From: Gammaproteobacteria bacterium
GTDB taxonomy: Bacteria > Pseudomonadota > Gammaproteobacteria > Burkholderiales > Gallionellaceae
Direction of reading: 5' to 3'
DNA: 64,000 nt
Assembly (NCBI GenBank): GCA_018813765.1
Contig: JAHJBC010000003.1
Location: 1-64,000, forward strand
Below the pieces are notes generated by a model. It saw nothing but the letters and a program-made list of their open reading frames with translations, was not told the origin of the DNA and made no database searches. Position 1 is the first letter of the stretch; every line of letters starts with the position of its first letter. The position numbers were made by a program, and so were the translations under genes. This document shows positions 36,003-44,067 of the stretch, piece after piece.

Positions 36003-37010
36003 TCAGCGCTGGAAGCGAGCGCCAGCCGGATGGTTGCTGCCGTGGATCTGCGAGTGGCAGTTCTGGCAGGAGCGTCCGATAACCCGCTGGCCGGCAGTAC
36101 CGCCGTTCAGGGAGTTCGCCGCCGTTCCCGCAGCGTTGTAGAAGGTGCCGGGGTGGCCGACCGAGGGGCTGTGGCATTGCTGGCACAGGAAGGGACGGGC
36201 GCTGACCAGCAGTTTGTCGTGGTTGGATCCGTGCGGCACGTGGCAGTTGGTGCACTTTTCCCTGACCGGCGCATGTTCCCACAGGAAGGGGCCGCGCTTC
36301 TCGGCGTGGCAGGTGTAGCACACTTCGTTCACCGAATCGGCCTTGAGCAGCGGACGGGTGACAGTGCCGTGCGGATTGTGGCAATCCTCGCAACTCATCT
36401 TGCCTTCAGGAACAGGCATATGAGAACGCTTCTTGAACTCGGCTTCCTGCTGTTTGTGACAGGTCTGGCAAGTCTCGGTGATGCTGCGCTTTTTCAGCAG
36501 GCCGCTGGCGGAGAACTTGGCCATCGGGTTGTGGCAATCGCTGCAGGAGAGCTTGTTGGTCGCGTGGGTGGAACCGGGCCAGTGCAGGCGCTGTCCGCCC
36601 TTGTGGCAGGTGAGACACTGGGCGGTCTGCTTCTCGACCGGCGTACCCCATTCCTTGGTGTAGCCGATCAGCAGGTTCTTGTCCTTGGTCTTCTTGGCAT
36701 GCAGGGAGCCGGGGCCGTGGCAGGCCTCGCACACCTGCTTCTCGACTTCCGTTCTGGGATTCTGGCGGAACACCTTGGCATGGAGCGTATGACCGAAGTT
36801 CTTGTTCTCGGTCTCGTGACAGGTGGTACAACCTTTCTCGCCGATGTAGGTGGCATCCGCCTGTGTGGCGGCAGGCGCCGACGCGGTCGCCGTAACCGGT
36901 GCAGTCGCCGCTGCTTCTTCCGCCACAACCTGTCCGGCCGAGAACACCAGCAACAATGCGGCTAATGCCGTTTTCGTTGCACCTATGATATTGAATCGCT
37001 CCCTGATCAT
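36003..37010 (-). CDS. mtoA: MtrA/PioA-family periplasmic decaheme cytochrome c
   Basis: The 335-residue secreted protein (signal peptide about 1-31) contains exactly ten CXXCH heme motifs (CTTCH, CEACH, CLTCH, CSDCH, CQTCH, CEDCH, CYTCH, CTNCH, CQQCH, CQNCH), the hallmark of MtrA/MtoA decahemes that form a wire through the MtrB/MtoB barrel. An Ala/Thr-rich spacer follows the signal. The ATG at 37010 has GGGGG upstream and is preferred to one six codons earlier. It is followed by mtoB. Upstream lies a set of 10-bp direct repeats and an OmpR-family regulator gene. It probably takes electrons from Fe(II) outside the cell and hands them to the diheme cytochromes of the same cluster. No tetraheme CymA/NapC-type protein is in the window. 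Confidence 0.95.
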   Translation of the reverse strand: MIRERFNIIGATKTALAALLLVFSAGQVVAEEAAATAPVTATASAPAATQADATYIGEKGCTTCHETENKNFGHTLHAKVFRQNPRTEVEKQVCEACHGPGSLHAKKTKDKNLLIGYTKEWGTPVEKQTAQCLTCHKGGQRLHWPGSTHATNKLSCSDCHNPMAKFSASGLLKKRSITETCQTCHKQQEAEFKKRSHMPVPEGKMSCEDCHNPHGTVTRPLLKADSVNEVCYTCHAEKRGPFLWEHAPVREKCTNCHVPHGSNHDKLLVSARPFLCQQCHSPSVGHPGTFYNAAGTAANSLNGGTAGQRVIGRSCQNCHSQIHGSNHPAGARFQR

Positions 37011-37126
37011 TATTTTCCCCCTGAGCATTTATCTGAAATATCCAGGCATGATCCAGAGCGCATCACGGACGCAATTATTGAACCTTACATATCGTCCTGG
37101 CGCGGTGACCCTGCCGATGTGAATAC

Positions 37127-37188
37127 TAGATAGAAGTTCCGCGCAAAGGCTGACAAAGGGATACAAATGCTGACAAACCCTTACATTG
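37127..37188 (-). promoter_or_regulatory. Phased 10-bp direct-repeat operator and -10 element upstream of mtoA
   Basis: Read on the minus strand, consecutive 10-mers CAATGTAAGG, GTTTGTCAGC, ATTTGTATCC, CTTTGTCAGC and CTTTGCGCGG (37188 down to 37139) repeat TTTG once per helical turn. They are followed six bases on by TATCTA (37132-37127), a plausible -10 hexamer. No recognisable -35 is present; the last repeats occupy its place. This is the geometry of PhoB/OmpR-type class II activation. The closest regulator gene is the OmpR-family response regulator at 37349-38044. The leader to the mtoA ATG would be about 110 bases. The rest of the gap from 37011 to 37348 shows nothing else I recognise. 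Confidence 0.65.
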
Positions 37189-37348
37189 ATTTGCGGCTCA
37201 GCAAAACAGGGGGATGTCCCTGAAGGGATCAGGGCCCAGGAAGTCCGAATTCAAGTCGCCGCCACAGCAGCAAGCGGTGTCCGAATCTGGAAGTCACAGG
37301 ATTCCGACATACACCGAAATGACGAGTCAGATCTTGATTGAGTGTCCG

Positions 37349-38044
37349 CTATTGCAATACCGTGAGCGGCCGAATGAAGCGGTAGCCCATGCCGCGTATG
37401 GCCTGCAACGGGCTGCGGTCGTCTTCCAGCGCGGGTATCTTGCGGCGCAGGCGGCTGATATTGGCTTCCAGCGCGCGCGGGTCGTAGGCCATGGGGTTCT
37501 TGCCCAACGCGCGTATCAGCTCATCGCGATCAATCTGCTGGTTCTGCGCTGCAGCGATGGCCTGCAGCAGCAATAATTCCCATCCGGTCAGCGGTATCGG
37601 AGTTGAGGCACCGGGGGGGACCAGTTCGGAACGCTCAGGCAACAGCCGCCACGCTTCTGTCCTGATTGCGATTTGAGGAACCAGCCGCAGGTACAGGTTA
37701 TCGATGAGCGCAAGCAGTTCGAAGAAATCAACCGGTTTTACCAGATAGTCGTCAGCCCCGGCACGGCGACCCGCCACCCGGTCCGCACCCATATTGCGCG
37801 CAGTAAGCATGACCAGACCGACCCTTGCGCCAAAGCGCTCGCGCAGGTGCGCGGCAATGACGACGCCCGATTCGCCGGGAAGGTTATAGTCCAGCAGCAC
37901 GATCTCGGGGAGGAATTGCGCCAGACATTGCTCAAGCGCGATGCCGTCGCTGACCGCCCGCACCTCGTGTCCGGTATGGAGCAGCAGACTGAGCAACTCT
38001 TCCTGCTGTCCCAGATCGTCTTCGACTATGATAATACGCGCCAT
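37349..38044 (-). CDS. OmpR-family response regulator next to mtoAB
   Basis: The 231-residue regulator has a receiver domain (IIIVEDD at 4-10, phospho-acceptor Asp about 52 in LLDYNLP, Lys in YLVKPVDF) and a winged-helix domain (PLTGWELLLLQAI, ALEANISRLRRKI, IRGMGYRF). It is transcribed toward mtoA, 339 bases away, and diverges from its probable partner kinase with only 31 bases between the start codons, so each promoter must reach into the other's coding region. A role in switching the mto-type cluster is inferred from position and from the operator-like repeats ahead of mtoA. Confidence 0.93.
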   Translation of the reverse strand: MARIIIVEDDLGQQEELLSLLLHTGHEVRAVSDGIALEQCLAQFLPEIVLLDYNLPGESGVVIAAHLRERFGARVGLVMLTARNMGADRVAGRRAGADDYLVKPVDFFELLALIDNLYLRLVPQIAIRTEAWRLLPERSELVPPGASTPIPLTGWELLLLQAIAAAQNQQIDRDELIRALGKNPMAYDPRALEANISRLRRKIPALEDDRSPLQAIRGMGYRFIRPLTVLQ

Positions 38045-38075
38045 ATTTTCGTTTTGTCACTGTAGGAACTGAGCC

Positions 38076-40097
38076 ATGTCCAATCTACACAACCGCAGCC
38101 GCGTAACGCAAGCCCTTTTTTCTTCGCGCGAGTTCCTGCACGGGTTGAGCCTGCAAAGCCGCTTCCTGCTGATCGTGGGCGTTTCCTCGCTCATTCTGTC
38201 GCTGTTGCTGTGGTGGATGTTCGGCAACTTCAACGAACAACTGATTGAGCGCATCGGTGCACGCTTCGCCGAAAAACAGATGCTCTACGACAAGGAGCGC
38301 ACCCTGCAACCGCTGATCCGCGAGATCGCACTGGCACGCGAGACCGCCGACAGTTCGCTGCTCCGGGCATGGGCCATGAATGAGCGCGACCCGCAAGCAC
38401 GCCAGGCAGCCATCCTGAAGATGGAAAAGATGCGCCACCACTTTCGTGGCGGCAATTATTTTCTGGCACTCGCCGGGTCGGGCGATTTCTATTACAACGA
38501 TGCGAAAGGCAAGTACGACGGACGCCAGTACCGCTATACCCTGAATCCGTCAGTGCTGGATGACGCGTGGTTCTTCGACTTCATGAAACGGGGTGACTGC
38601 AGGCGCATCCGCGTCTCCCACAACGACAAGCTCAATGTGAGCAAGATATGGATACGCGTGCCGATACTGGACGACGGCAAGGTGATCGGCGTGCTTGGCA
38701 CCGGGATAGACCTGGACGATTTCATCCACAATATCTCCAATATCCACCAGCCCGGCGTCACCAACATGTTCATCAACCAGAACGCCGTCATCCAGATCTA
38801 CAACGATGTCGACCACATCGATTTCCCCGGCGTGCGCAATTTCTCCGACCACGAACATTCGAGCAGCCAGATTTTGAGCAGCGACACGGGCAACCAATGG
38901 GTGCATCAGGCCATCACTTCGCTGGATCGCGGCAACCACAACGTGGAAACCGAGTTTGTGCATATCAAGGGCAAACGCTATCTGGCGGGCATGATCGCGC
39001 TGCCAGATGTGGGCTGGTACGACCTCACCCTGCTTGATCTTTCAGTCCTGTTGCCAAAAATGGACTTCCTCGAATTGGGACTGGCGATCATCGTCGGCAC
39101 ACTCGGGTTGCTGGCAATCCTGGCGTACTCGTTGCACCGGATGGTACTGAAGCCGGTTGCGAGTCTGACCGATGCGGCATCGCGTATCCGCCGCGGCGAA
39201 TATGCCTCTTTGTCTCTCGAAGATAATGGCGGCGGTGAAGTCCAGGTGTTGGCATCGCAATTCCAGGATATGGAAAACTCGCTCTTTAAAACTCAGGAGT
39301 GGCTGGAAGCCGAGATTGATAAACGCACCAGCCAGCTCTTTGACGCACAGAGCGTGCTTGAGATCTCGCTGCAGCGCGAACGGGAAGGTCGCGAGATACA
39401 GGCCCACCAGATGGCCGTGATGGCGCACGAGATGCGCAATCCGATCGCCGTCATCGGAAACACTGCGCAGATGCTGCAGATCCTGGCACAAACCGACCAT
39501 CCGGAATTGCTGCCGCGCATCGAAAAGATCACACGCGCCGTCCGGCAACTGGCGGCGCTGATGGACAACTTCCTCACCGAGAAATGGCTGGAGATGTGGC
39601 AGCACGGATTGAAACGCACTAAAGGCGACCTCAATCGTCTCTGCACAGAGGTGATTGGAAATATCGTCGATAGTCATGCACGCCGCATCCAGTTTGCCCC
39701 GCTGGCTGCTGAAGCAACCATATACGCGGACTGGGAGTTGTTACAGATCGCCGTAACCAACCTGCTGGACAATGCCTGCAAATATTCCTGTCAGGATAGT
39801 AATGTCGTCCTGAAGGTGCTGGCCCACAGCCCGGATCAACTCTGCCTTGAGATAAGCGATTGCGCTGGCGGCATACCGCACGATCTGCAAGACCGCATCT
39901 TCGAGAAGTATGTACGAGGCCAGCATACTGCAGATATCCAAGGCACCGGCCTCGGCTTATATCTGGTCAACTGGATCGCACGTTTCCACGGCGGCCACAT
40001 GGAGATATCCTCTGTCGCCGGACAAGGGAGCACATTCCATCTGTGTCTCCCGATTTCCGAACCTCATCCCGAAAAGGCCATTTCGCAAGAGGAATAG
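38076..40097 (+). CDS. Membrane sensor histidine kinase with large extracytoplasmic sensor
   Basis: The 673-residue kinase has TM1 at about 30-49, a periplasmic sensor of about 280 residues with Cache-like features (KVIGVLGTGIDLDDFI, YLAGMIALPDVGWYDLTLLD), TM2 at about 331-352, and a HAMP linker to about 405. A coiled coil, the HisKA box MAHEMRNPIAVIG with His about 451, and a HATPase domain (LLDNACKY, DCAGGIP, GTGLGLYLV) follow. TAGGAACTG before the ATG is the ribosome binding site. It is divergent from the response regulator at 37349-38044. The Cache-type sensor suggests a small-molecule or metal-complex ligand in the periplasm; identity unknown. Confidence 0.92.
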   Translation: MSNLHNRSRVTQALFSSREFLHGLSLQSRFLLIVGVSSLILSLLLWWMFGNFNEQLIERIGARFAEKQMLYDKERTLQPLIREIALARETADSSLLRAWAMNERDPQARQAAILKMEKMRHHFRGGNYFLALAGSGDFYYNDAKGKYDGRQYRYTLNPSVLDDAWFFDFMKRGDCRRIRVSHNDKLNVSKIWIRVPILDDGKVIGVLGTGIDLDDFIHNISNIHQPGVTNMFINQNAVIQIYNDVDHIDFPGVRNFSDHEHSSSQILSSDTGNQWVHQAITSLDRGNHNVETEFVHIKGKRYLAGMIALPDVGWYDLTLLDLSVLLPKMDFLELGLAIIVGTLGLLAILAYSLHRMVLKPVASLTDAASRIRRGEYASLSLEDNGGGEVQVLASQFQDMENSLFKTQEWLEAEIDKRTSQLFDAQSVLEISLQREREGREIQAHQMAVMAHEMRNPIAVIGNTAQMLQILAQTDHPELLPRIEKITRAVRQLAALMDNFLTEKWLEMWQHGLKRTKGDLNRLCTEVIGNIVDSHARRIQFAPLAAEATIYADWELLQIAVTNLLDNACKYSCQDSNVVLKVLAHSPDQLCLEISDCAGGIPHDLQDRIFEKYVRGQHTADIQGTGLGLYLVNWIARFHGGHMEISSVAGQGSTFHLCLPISEPHPEKAISQEE

Positions 40098-40190
40098 AAC
40101 GCCAGCAGAGTTGAATTCATTCCTTTCCGTCGCTGCATCCACTATTCCTCGCAGGACAAACACCGTCTGGCCCTCCGGTATAATCCTGCG

Positions 40191-42191
40191 ATGACAGAAG
40201 CCGCCCAAAGCCTCGAACTCCTCGCCCCCGCCAAGACCGCCGCCATCGGGCGCGAAGCCATCCTGCACGGCGCCGATGCCGTGTACATCGGCGGGCCGTC
40301 GTTCGGCGCGCGCGACAAAGCAGGCAACTCGCTGGCAGAGATCGCGGCGCTGGTGGAATATGCGCATCGTTTCCGCGCCAAGATCTACGTCACGCTCAAC
40401 ACCATCCTGCACGATGCCGAACTCGAAGCCGCACGCAAGCTGGCGCAGGATTGCTACGACATCGGCGTGGACGCGCTCATCGTGCAGGACATGGGCCTGC
40501 TCGAACTCGACCTGCCGCCGATCGACCTGCACGCCTCGACGCAATGCGACATCCGCACGCCGGAGAAGGCGAAGTTCCTGGCCGATGTCGGCTTCTCGCA
40601 ACTGGTGCTGGCGCGCGAACTGACGATAGATGAGATCAAGGCGGTTCGCGCTGCCGTACCAGCCGATACCGTGATCGAGCATTTCATCCACGGCGCACTG
40701 TGCGCGGCCTATTCCGGCCAGTGTTACATCAGCCACGCGCACACCGGTCGCAGCGCCAACCGCGGCGACTGCTCGCAGGCCTGCCGCCTGCCCTACACGC
40801 TGCAGGACGACAAGGGCCAGGTCGTCGCATTCGAGAAACACCTGCTGTCGGTAAAGGACAACAACCAGAGCAGCAACCTGCGCGCGCTGATCGATGCAGG
40901 CGTGCGCAGCTTCAAGATCGAGGGGCGCTACAAGGATGCGCCCTATGTGAAGAACATCACCGGGCATTACCGCCGCCTGCTCGACGAGATACTCGACGAA
41001 CGCCCCGAACTGAATGCCGCCTCCAGCGGCAAGACCACACTTCTGTTCACTCCCGACCCGGACAAGACCTTCCATCGCGGCGCGACCGATTATTTCTCGC
41101 AGGGTCGCAAGGCCGACATCGGCGCGTTCGACGCGCCCAGCTTCGTCGGCCTGCCGCTGGGCTCGGTGAGCAAGATCGGCCCGGACTGGTTCGAGATCGA
41201 GACCGGCGAGACGATGGCGAACGGCGACGGCCTCAACTATATATATAAGCGCGAGACACGCGGCATCCGCGCCAACACGGTCAAGCAGATGGGCAAGGTT
41301 TGGCGCGTGTGGCCGAACGAGAAGATGCACGAGTTGGCCGGCCTGCGCATCGGTCTGGAGATCAACCGCAACAGCGACCAGCTGTGGGAGATGACGCTCA
41401 GCAAGAAATCCGCCGAGCGCAAGATCGGCGTGTCGATGGTGTTCAGCGAAACGGCAGAAGGTTTCGCACTCACCCTCACTGACGAGGACAACATCACGGC
41501 AACCGCCACCGCCGCCTTCGAGAAACAGCCCGCGAAAAATCCGGATGAAGCGGAGGATGCGGTGCGCAACCAGCTGGCAAGGTTGGGCAATACCGATTTC
41601 GAGGCCATCGGTGTAGGAGCGAGCTTGCTCGCGAATGGGAATCGCGAGCAAGCTCGCTCCTACAATCCGACCCAGATCATCTGGTCACATCCTCAATTCA
41701 TCCCCAGCTCCCTGCTCAACCAACTCCGCCGCGAAGCCATCGTAAAACTCGAAGCGACCCGCCTCGCCGCTTACACTCGCTTGCCGCGCAAGGCAGCTGC
41801 GGAGCCACCCGCACAATACCCGGAAGAATCCCTCTCCTACCTCGCCAACGTCTACAACTCCGCCGCGCGGAAGTTCTACACCCGGCACGGCGTGAAACTC
41901 ATTACCGCCGCCTATGAACAGCACCAGGAAGCAGGCGAAGTCTCGCTGATGATCACCCGCCACTGCATCCGCTATTCGCTGAGCCTGTGCCCCAAACAGG
42001 CCAAAGGGGTCATCGGTGTGCAGGGCCAGGTGCGCGCCGAACCGATGATGCTGGTCAATGGCAGCGAGAAACTGAGGCTGGAATTCGATTGCAGGAAGTG
42101 CGAGATGCACGTGATCGGCAAGGCGAAGAAACACATTCTGAAGACGCCTCCTCCGTGCGATTTGGCGGTGCCGACTCACACACTCCGATAG
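40191..42191 (+). CDS. rlhA: Peptidase U32 family, 23S rRNA hydroxylation protein RlhA-like
   Basis: The 666-residue length and motifs match RlhA (YdcP), needed for 5-hydroxycytidine formation at 23S rRNA C2501. ELLAPAKTAAIGREAILHGADAVYIGG opens the U32 barrel. FIHGALCAAYSGQCYIS with SANRGDCSQACRLPY supplies conserved Cys residues, and the C-terminal domain has DCRKCEMHVIGKAKKHI. Other U32 members (TrhP, UbiU/V) are shorter, so RlhA is the best fit. At residues about 475-492 (GVGASLLANGNREQARSYN) the frame passes through a 53-bp REP inverted repeat without interruption. The gene starts about 93 bases after the sensor kinase. Confidence 0.88.
   Translation: MTEAAQSLELLAPAKTAAIGREAILHGADAVYIGGPSFGARDKAGNSLAEIAALVEYAHRFRAKIYVTLNTILHDAELEAARKLAQDCYDIGVDALIVQDMGLLELDLPPIDLHASTQCDIRTPEKAKFLADVGFSQLVLARELTIDEIKAVRAAVPADTVIEHFIHGALCAAYSGQCYISHAHTGRSANRGDCSQACRLPYTLQDDKGQVVAFEKHLLSVKDNNQSSNLRALIDAGVRSFKIEGRYKDAPYVKNITGHYRRLLDEILDERPELNAASSGKTTLLFTPDPDKTFHRGATDYFSQGRKADIGAFDAPSFVGLPLGSVSKIGPDWFEIETGETMANGDGLNYIYKRETRGIRANTVKQMGKVWRVWPNEKMHELAGLRIGLEINRNSDQLWEMTLSKKSAERKIGVSMVFSETAEGFALTLTDEDNITATATAAFEKQPAKNPDEAEDAVRNQLARLGNTDFEAIGVGASLLANGNREQARSYNPTQIIWSHPQFIPSSLLNQLRREAIVKLEATRLAAYTRLPRKAAAEPPAQYPEESLSYLANVYNSAARKFYTRHGVKLITAAYEQHQEAGEVSLMITRHCIRYSLSLCPKQAKGVIGVQGQVRAEPMMLVNGSEKLRLEFDCRKCEMHVIGKAKKHILKTPPPCDLAVPTHTLR
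41613..41665. repeat. TGTAGGAGC-type REP inside the U32 gene
   Basis: A perfect inverted repeat of 23 bp per arm (41613-41635 and 41643-41665, arms beginning TGTAGGAGCGAGCTTGC) surrounds a 7-base loop. It lies inside the reading frame of the RlhA-like protein, in a hydrophilic region between domains. The family matches the 53-bp repeat in the M17 aminopeptidase gene at 23410-23462. Confidence 0.92.
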
Positions 42192-42245
42192 TCAAAACCC
42201 GGCAACTCCGGTAAATTGGGGCACCTTCCATACAAGGAGCGAGGC

Positions 42246-42527
42246 ATGAAGAACACGATAGCCAGCCTGATTGTTGTGGCCGCATTCTCATTCGGCAGCG
42301 CGGCGTTTGCCGAGAACGGGATGAACGACGAAGCGCAACCTGCCGCAGCGGAAGTCGAGCAGGTGCAGGTCGAGCAGGTTATGGCTGAGCCGATCGAAGA
42401 GTCCCGGCCGGCCATGAAGCACTCATCCTCGACCATGGCGGGAGCGGATCGACCCAAAGATCTCGATCTGCGGCATTGCCTGGATCTGGCTGACAACGTT
42501 GCGATCGCCAGATGCGCCTACGAGTGA
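42246..42527 (+). CDS. Small secreted protein, unknown function
   Basis: The 93-residue protein has a clear signal peptide (about 1-22, FGSAAFAEN), an acidic Gln/Val/Glu-rich middle (VEQVQVEQVMAEP), and a C-terminal DLRHCLDLADNVAIARCAYE with two Cys that could form a disulfide. AAGGAGCGAGGC precedes the ATG. Similar tails occur in small periplasmic proteins of unknown role. It is monocistronic and ends at a bidirectional hairpin terminator. Confidence 0.75.
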   Translation: MKNTIASLIVVAAFSFGSAAFAENGMNDEAQPAAAEVEQVQVEQVMAEPIEESRPAMKHSSSTMAGADRPKDLDLRHCLDLADNVAIARCAYE

Positions 42528-42552
42528 AAGTGTCCTCGCGCCTGTAGATTCC

Positions 42553-42585
42553 AAAAGGTGCGCTTCCAGTCGAAGCGCACCTTCA
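42553..42585. terminator. Bidirectional intrinsic terminator
   Basis: A 12-bp perfect stem AAGGTGCGCTTC/GAAGCGCACCTT (42555-42566, 42572-42583; loop CAGTC) lies between two convergent genes. The A-run on the left serves the minus strand; TTCATTT on the right serves the plus strand. The stem overlaps the stop codon of the minus-strand gene. Confidence 0.85.
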
Positions 42586-43275
42586 TTTCCTGTTGAACTT
42601 CTCGATCGCCTCCTTCACGGCCCGCAATTGCTCGGGCGTCTGTTTGCTGCCTGCTGCGGGTGTAGCCGCCTTGGGGGCTGCTTTCTGTTCCGGCACCTTT
42701 GCTGCAGCTTTCGCTGGTGCAGTCGGAGCGGCGGATGAATGGGATGCTTTCGGCTTCGGCGCCGGCGCCGCATCTGTCTTCTTCTCCGCAGCAACCGGGC
42801 TTGCACTTGCCGGATGGGCCGCCGGTGCGGGCGTTGCGACTGGCGCGCTGGCGGACTGATGCAATTGCTCCTCCAGTGTGGGCGAGACCTTCAATTTCTC
42901 CTGCAGCCGGGTCACGTTCTGAACGATTCTGGCATTCAGCTCCTCCTGCATTTTCCCCGCCTCCGGTTGCGCCTTCTGCCGTGAGATGATGAACTTCTCG
43001 TTCTCCATTTCGCTTCGGGTTGCCGCTAAGGTTGCTTGCACGGCCTGCAGTTCCGCCGCGACTTCGTTCAGTCGCGACTGGCTGGCCCGGTTGGCAGAGA
43101 TTGCGACCGCCGCGACGACCAGCGCAATGACCGCCACAGCGGGGGCGAAACCCAGCATGAGATAGTGCGAAACGACCTTCAGCTTCGCGCTTGTCGAGCC
43201 GGCCGACTGGTCGGGGCCATCGTCCTCATCGTCGGACGCGCCGCGCGTTCTTTCGTGTTCCGGATGGCTGGTCAT
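42583..43275 (-). CDS. Membrane-anchored coiled-coil protein with Ala/Pro/Lys-rich tail
   Basis: The 230-residue protein has an acidic cytoplasmic N-terminus (1-33), one membrane helix (about 38-62) and a helical coiled-coil stretch (about 65-135). A low-complexity Ala/Pro/Lys linker (about 140-205) leads to a short C-terminal helix (TPEQLRAVKEAIEKFNRK). The start at 43275 is fixed by AAGGAGGTG seven bases before the ATG. The layout resembles proteins that span the periplasm to bind the cell wall or a partner (TonB- or FtsN-like), but no family is recognised. Confidence 0.75.
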   Translation of the reverse strand: MTSHPEHERTRGASDDEDDGPDQSAGSTSAKLKVVSHYLMLGFAPAVAVIALVVAAVAISANRASQSRLNEVAAELQAVQATLAATRSEMENEKFIISRQKAQPEAGKMQEELNARIVQNVTRLQEKLKVSPTLEEQLHQSASAPVATPAPAAHPASASPVAAEKKTDAAPAPKPKASHSSAAPTAPAKAAAKVPEQKAAPKAATPAAGSKQTPEQLRAVKEAIEKFNRK

Positions 43276-43396
43276 GGGCACCTCCTTGATGAATATGGGC
43301 AGCAGTGTAGCAAGGGCGGAGTTCGATAAACAATGCGCGTAACAACTAGCCGCAGGAAACAGGCGTTTATCTCGTCCCCAGCCTGGCATGCAATAG

Positions 43397-43425
43397 TTGA
43401 CAAGATCAATCCAGCTTCTTAGGAT
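43397..43425 (+). promoter_or_regulatory. Sigma70-type promoter
   Basis: TTGACA at 43397-43402 (perfect -35) and TAGGAT at 43420-43425 (-10) have the ideal 17-base spacer. It lies in the 311-base gap between the divergent genes at 43275 and 43587 and points to the latter, giving a leader of about 155 bases. I see no other element in this gap. Confidence 0.65.
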
Positions 43426-43586
43426 GACTTCTCCGGGCGCTAATAACAGCATCCGTACTTGTCGGTATCCGGTTCAGCCGCACTCGACAGCCGAGTGGTC
43501 GCTCACATTCTTCCGCCCGACCTGACTTGCCGTTCACAAGCTCGCCCGATACACGACCGAAGATACTCAAAGAAAGCGAGGACATC

Positions 43587-43982
43587 ATGGCTACCTTTTT
43601 CGGGATCGAAGAGCGCGATGCGCAAGATTTCATCGCCAGGCACACGGTATGTCTGCCGCACGCTGCGGACGGCAGCCCCGAGTTGCAATACACCGTCTCG
43701 CCCATGCACAAGGAAGACATCGTATTCATCAAGCATTGCGATTCCCCTTTTAGCCTGCACATCAAGGCCGTCGGCATCGTGCAGTCAGACTATCCCGCCG
43801 AACGCATGCCCGATGTCTGCCTGCCGGTCGACTGGGTCTGGCAGGGCGAGAAGGTCGTCGAGCAGTTCGACGAATCCATCCCGCTGTGCGGCGAGGCGCT
43901 GTACGAGGAGCACAACATCGTGATACAGCGCGAGATCATCGACCTGCTGGCAGACCGATACCGCATGCCGCAAGCGTGGTGA
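43587..43982 (+). CDS. Hypothetical cytoplasmic protein
   Basis: The 131-residue acidic protein has no signal peptide and no membrane helix, and no family is recognised. It contains several conserved-looking aromatic and Cys-bearing stretches (HTVCLPHAADG, MPDVCLPVDWVWQGEKV, SIPLCGEALYEEHN). The ATG giving MATFFGIEERDAQ is preferred (GCGAGGACATC upstream) over an in-frame start 20 codons earlier. It has its own promoter-like sequence and is followed 85 bases later by the RND adaptor gene. Confidence 0.7.
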   Translation: MATFFGIEERDAQDFIARHTVCLPHAADGSPELQYTVSPMHKEDIVFIKHCDSPFSLHIKAVGIVQSDYPAERMPDVCLPVDWVWQGEKVVEQFDESIPLCGEALYEEHNIVIQREIIDLLADRYRMPQAW

Positions 43983-44067
43983 ATCCGGCATTGCCGAGCG
44001 CATGCCGAGGAAGAGATAGTCGGCAAATGTTATCCTTGCGGTCTGCAAACACATCGAGAGATGCTTC

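Noticed and set aside
33172..37010. Search for an MtrC/OmcA-like surface cytochrome or a CymA/NapC tetraheme near mtoAB
   Set aside because: All CXXCH-containing frames on both strands of the island were accounted for by the decaheme and the two dihemes; no further multiheme gene is present in the window.
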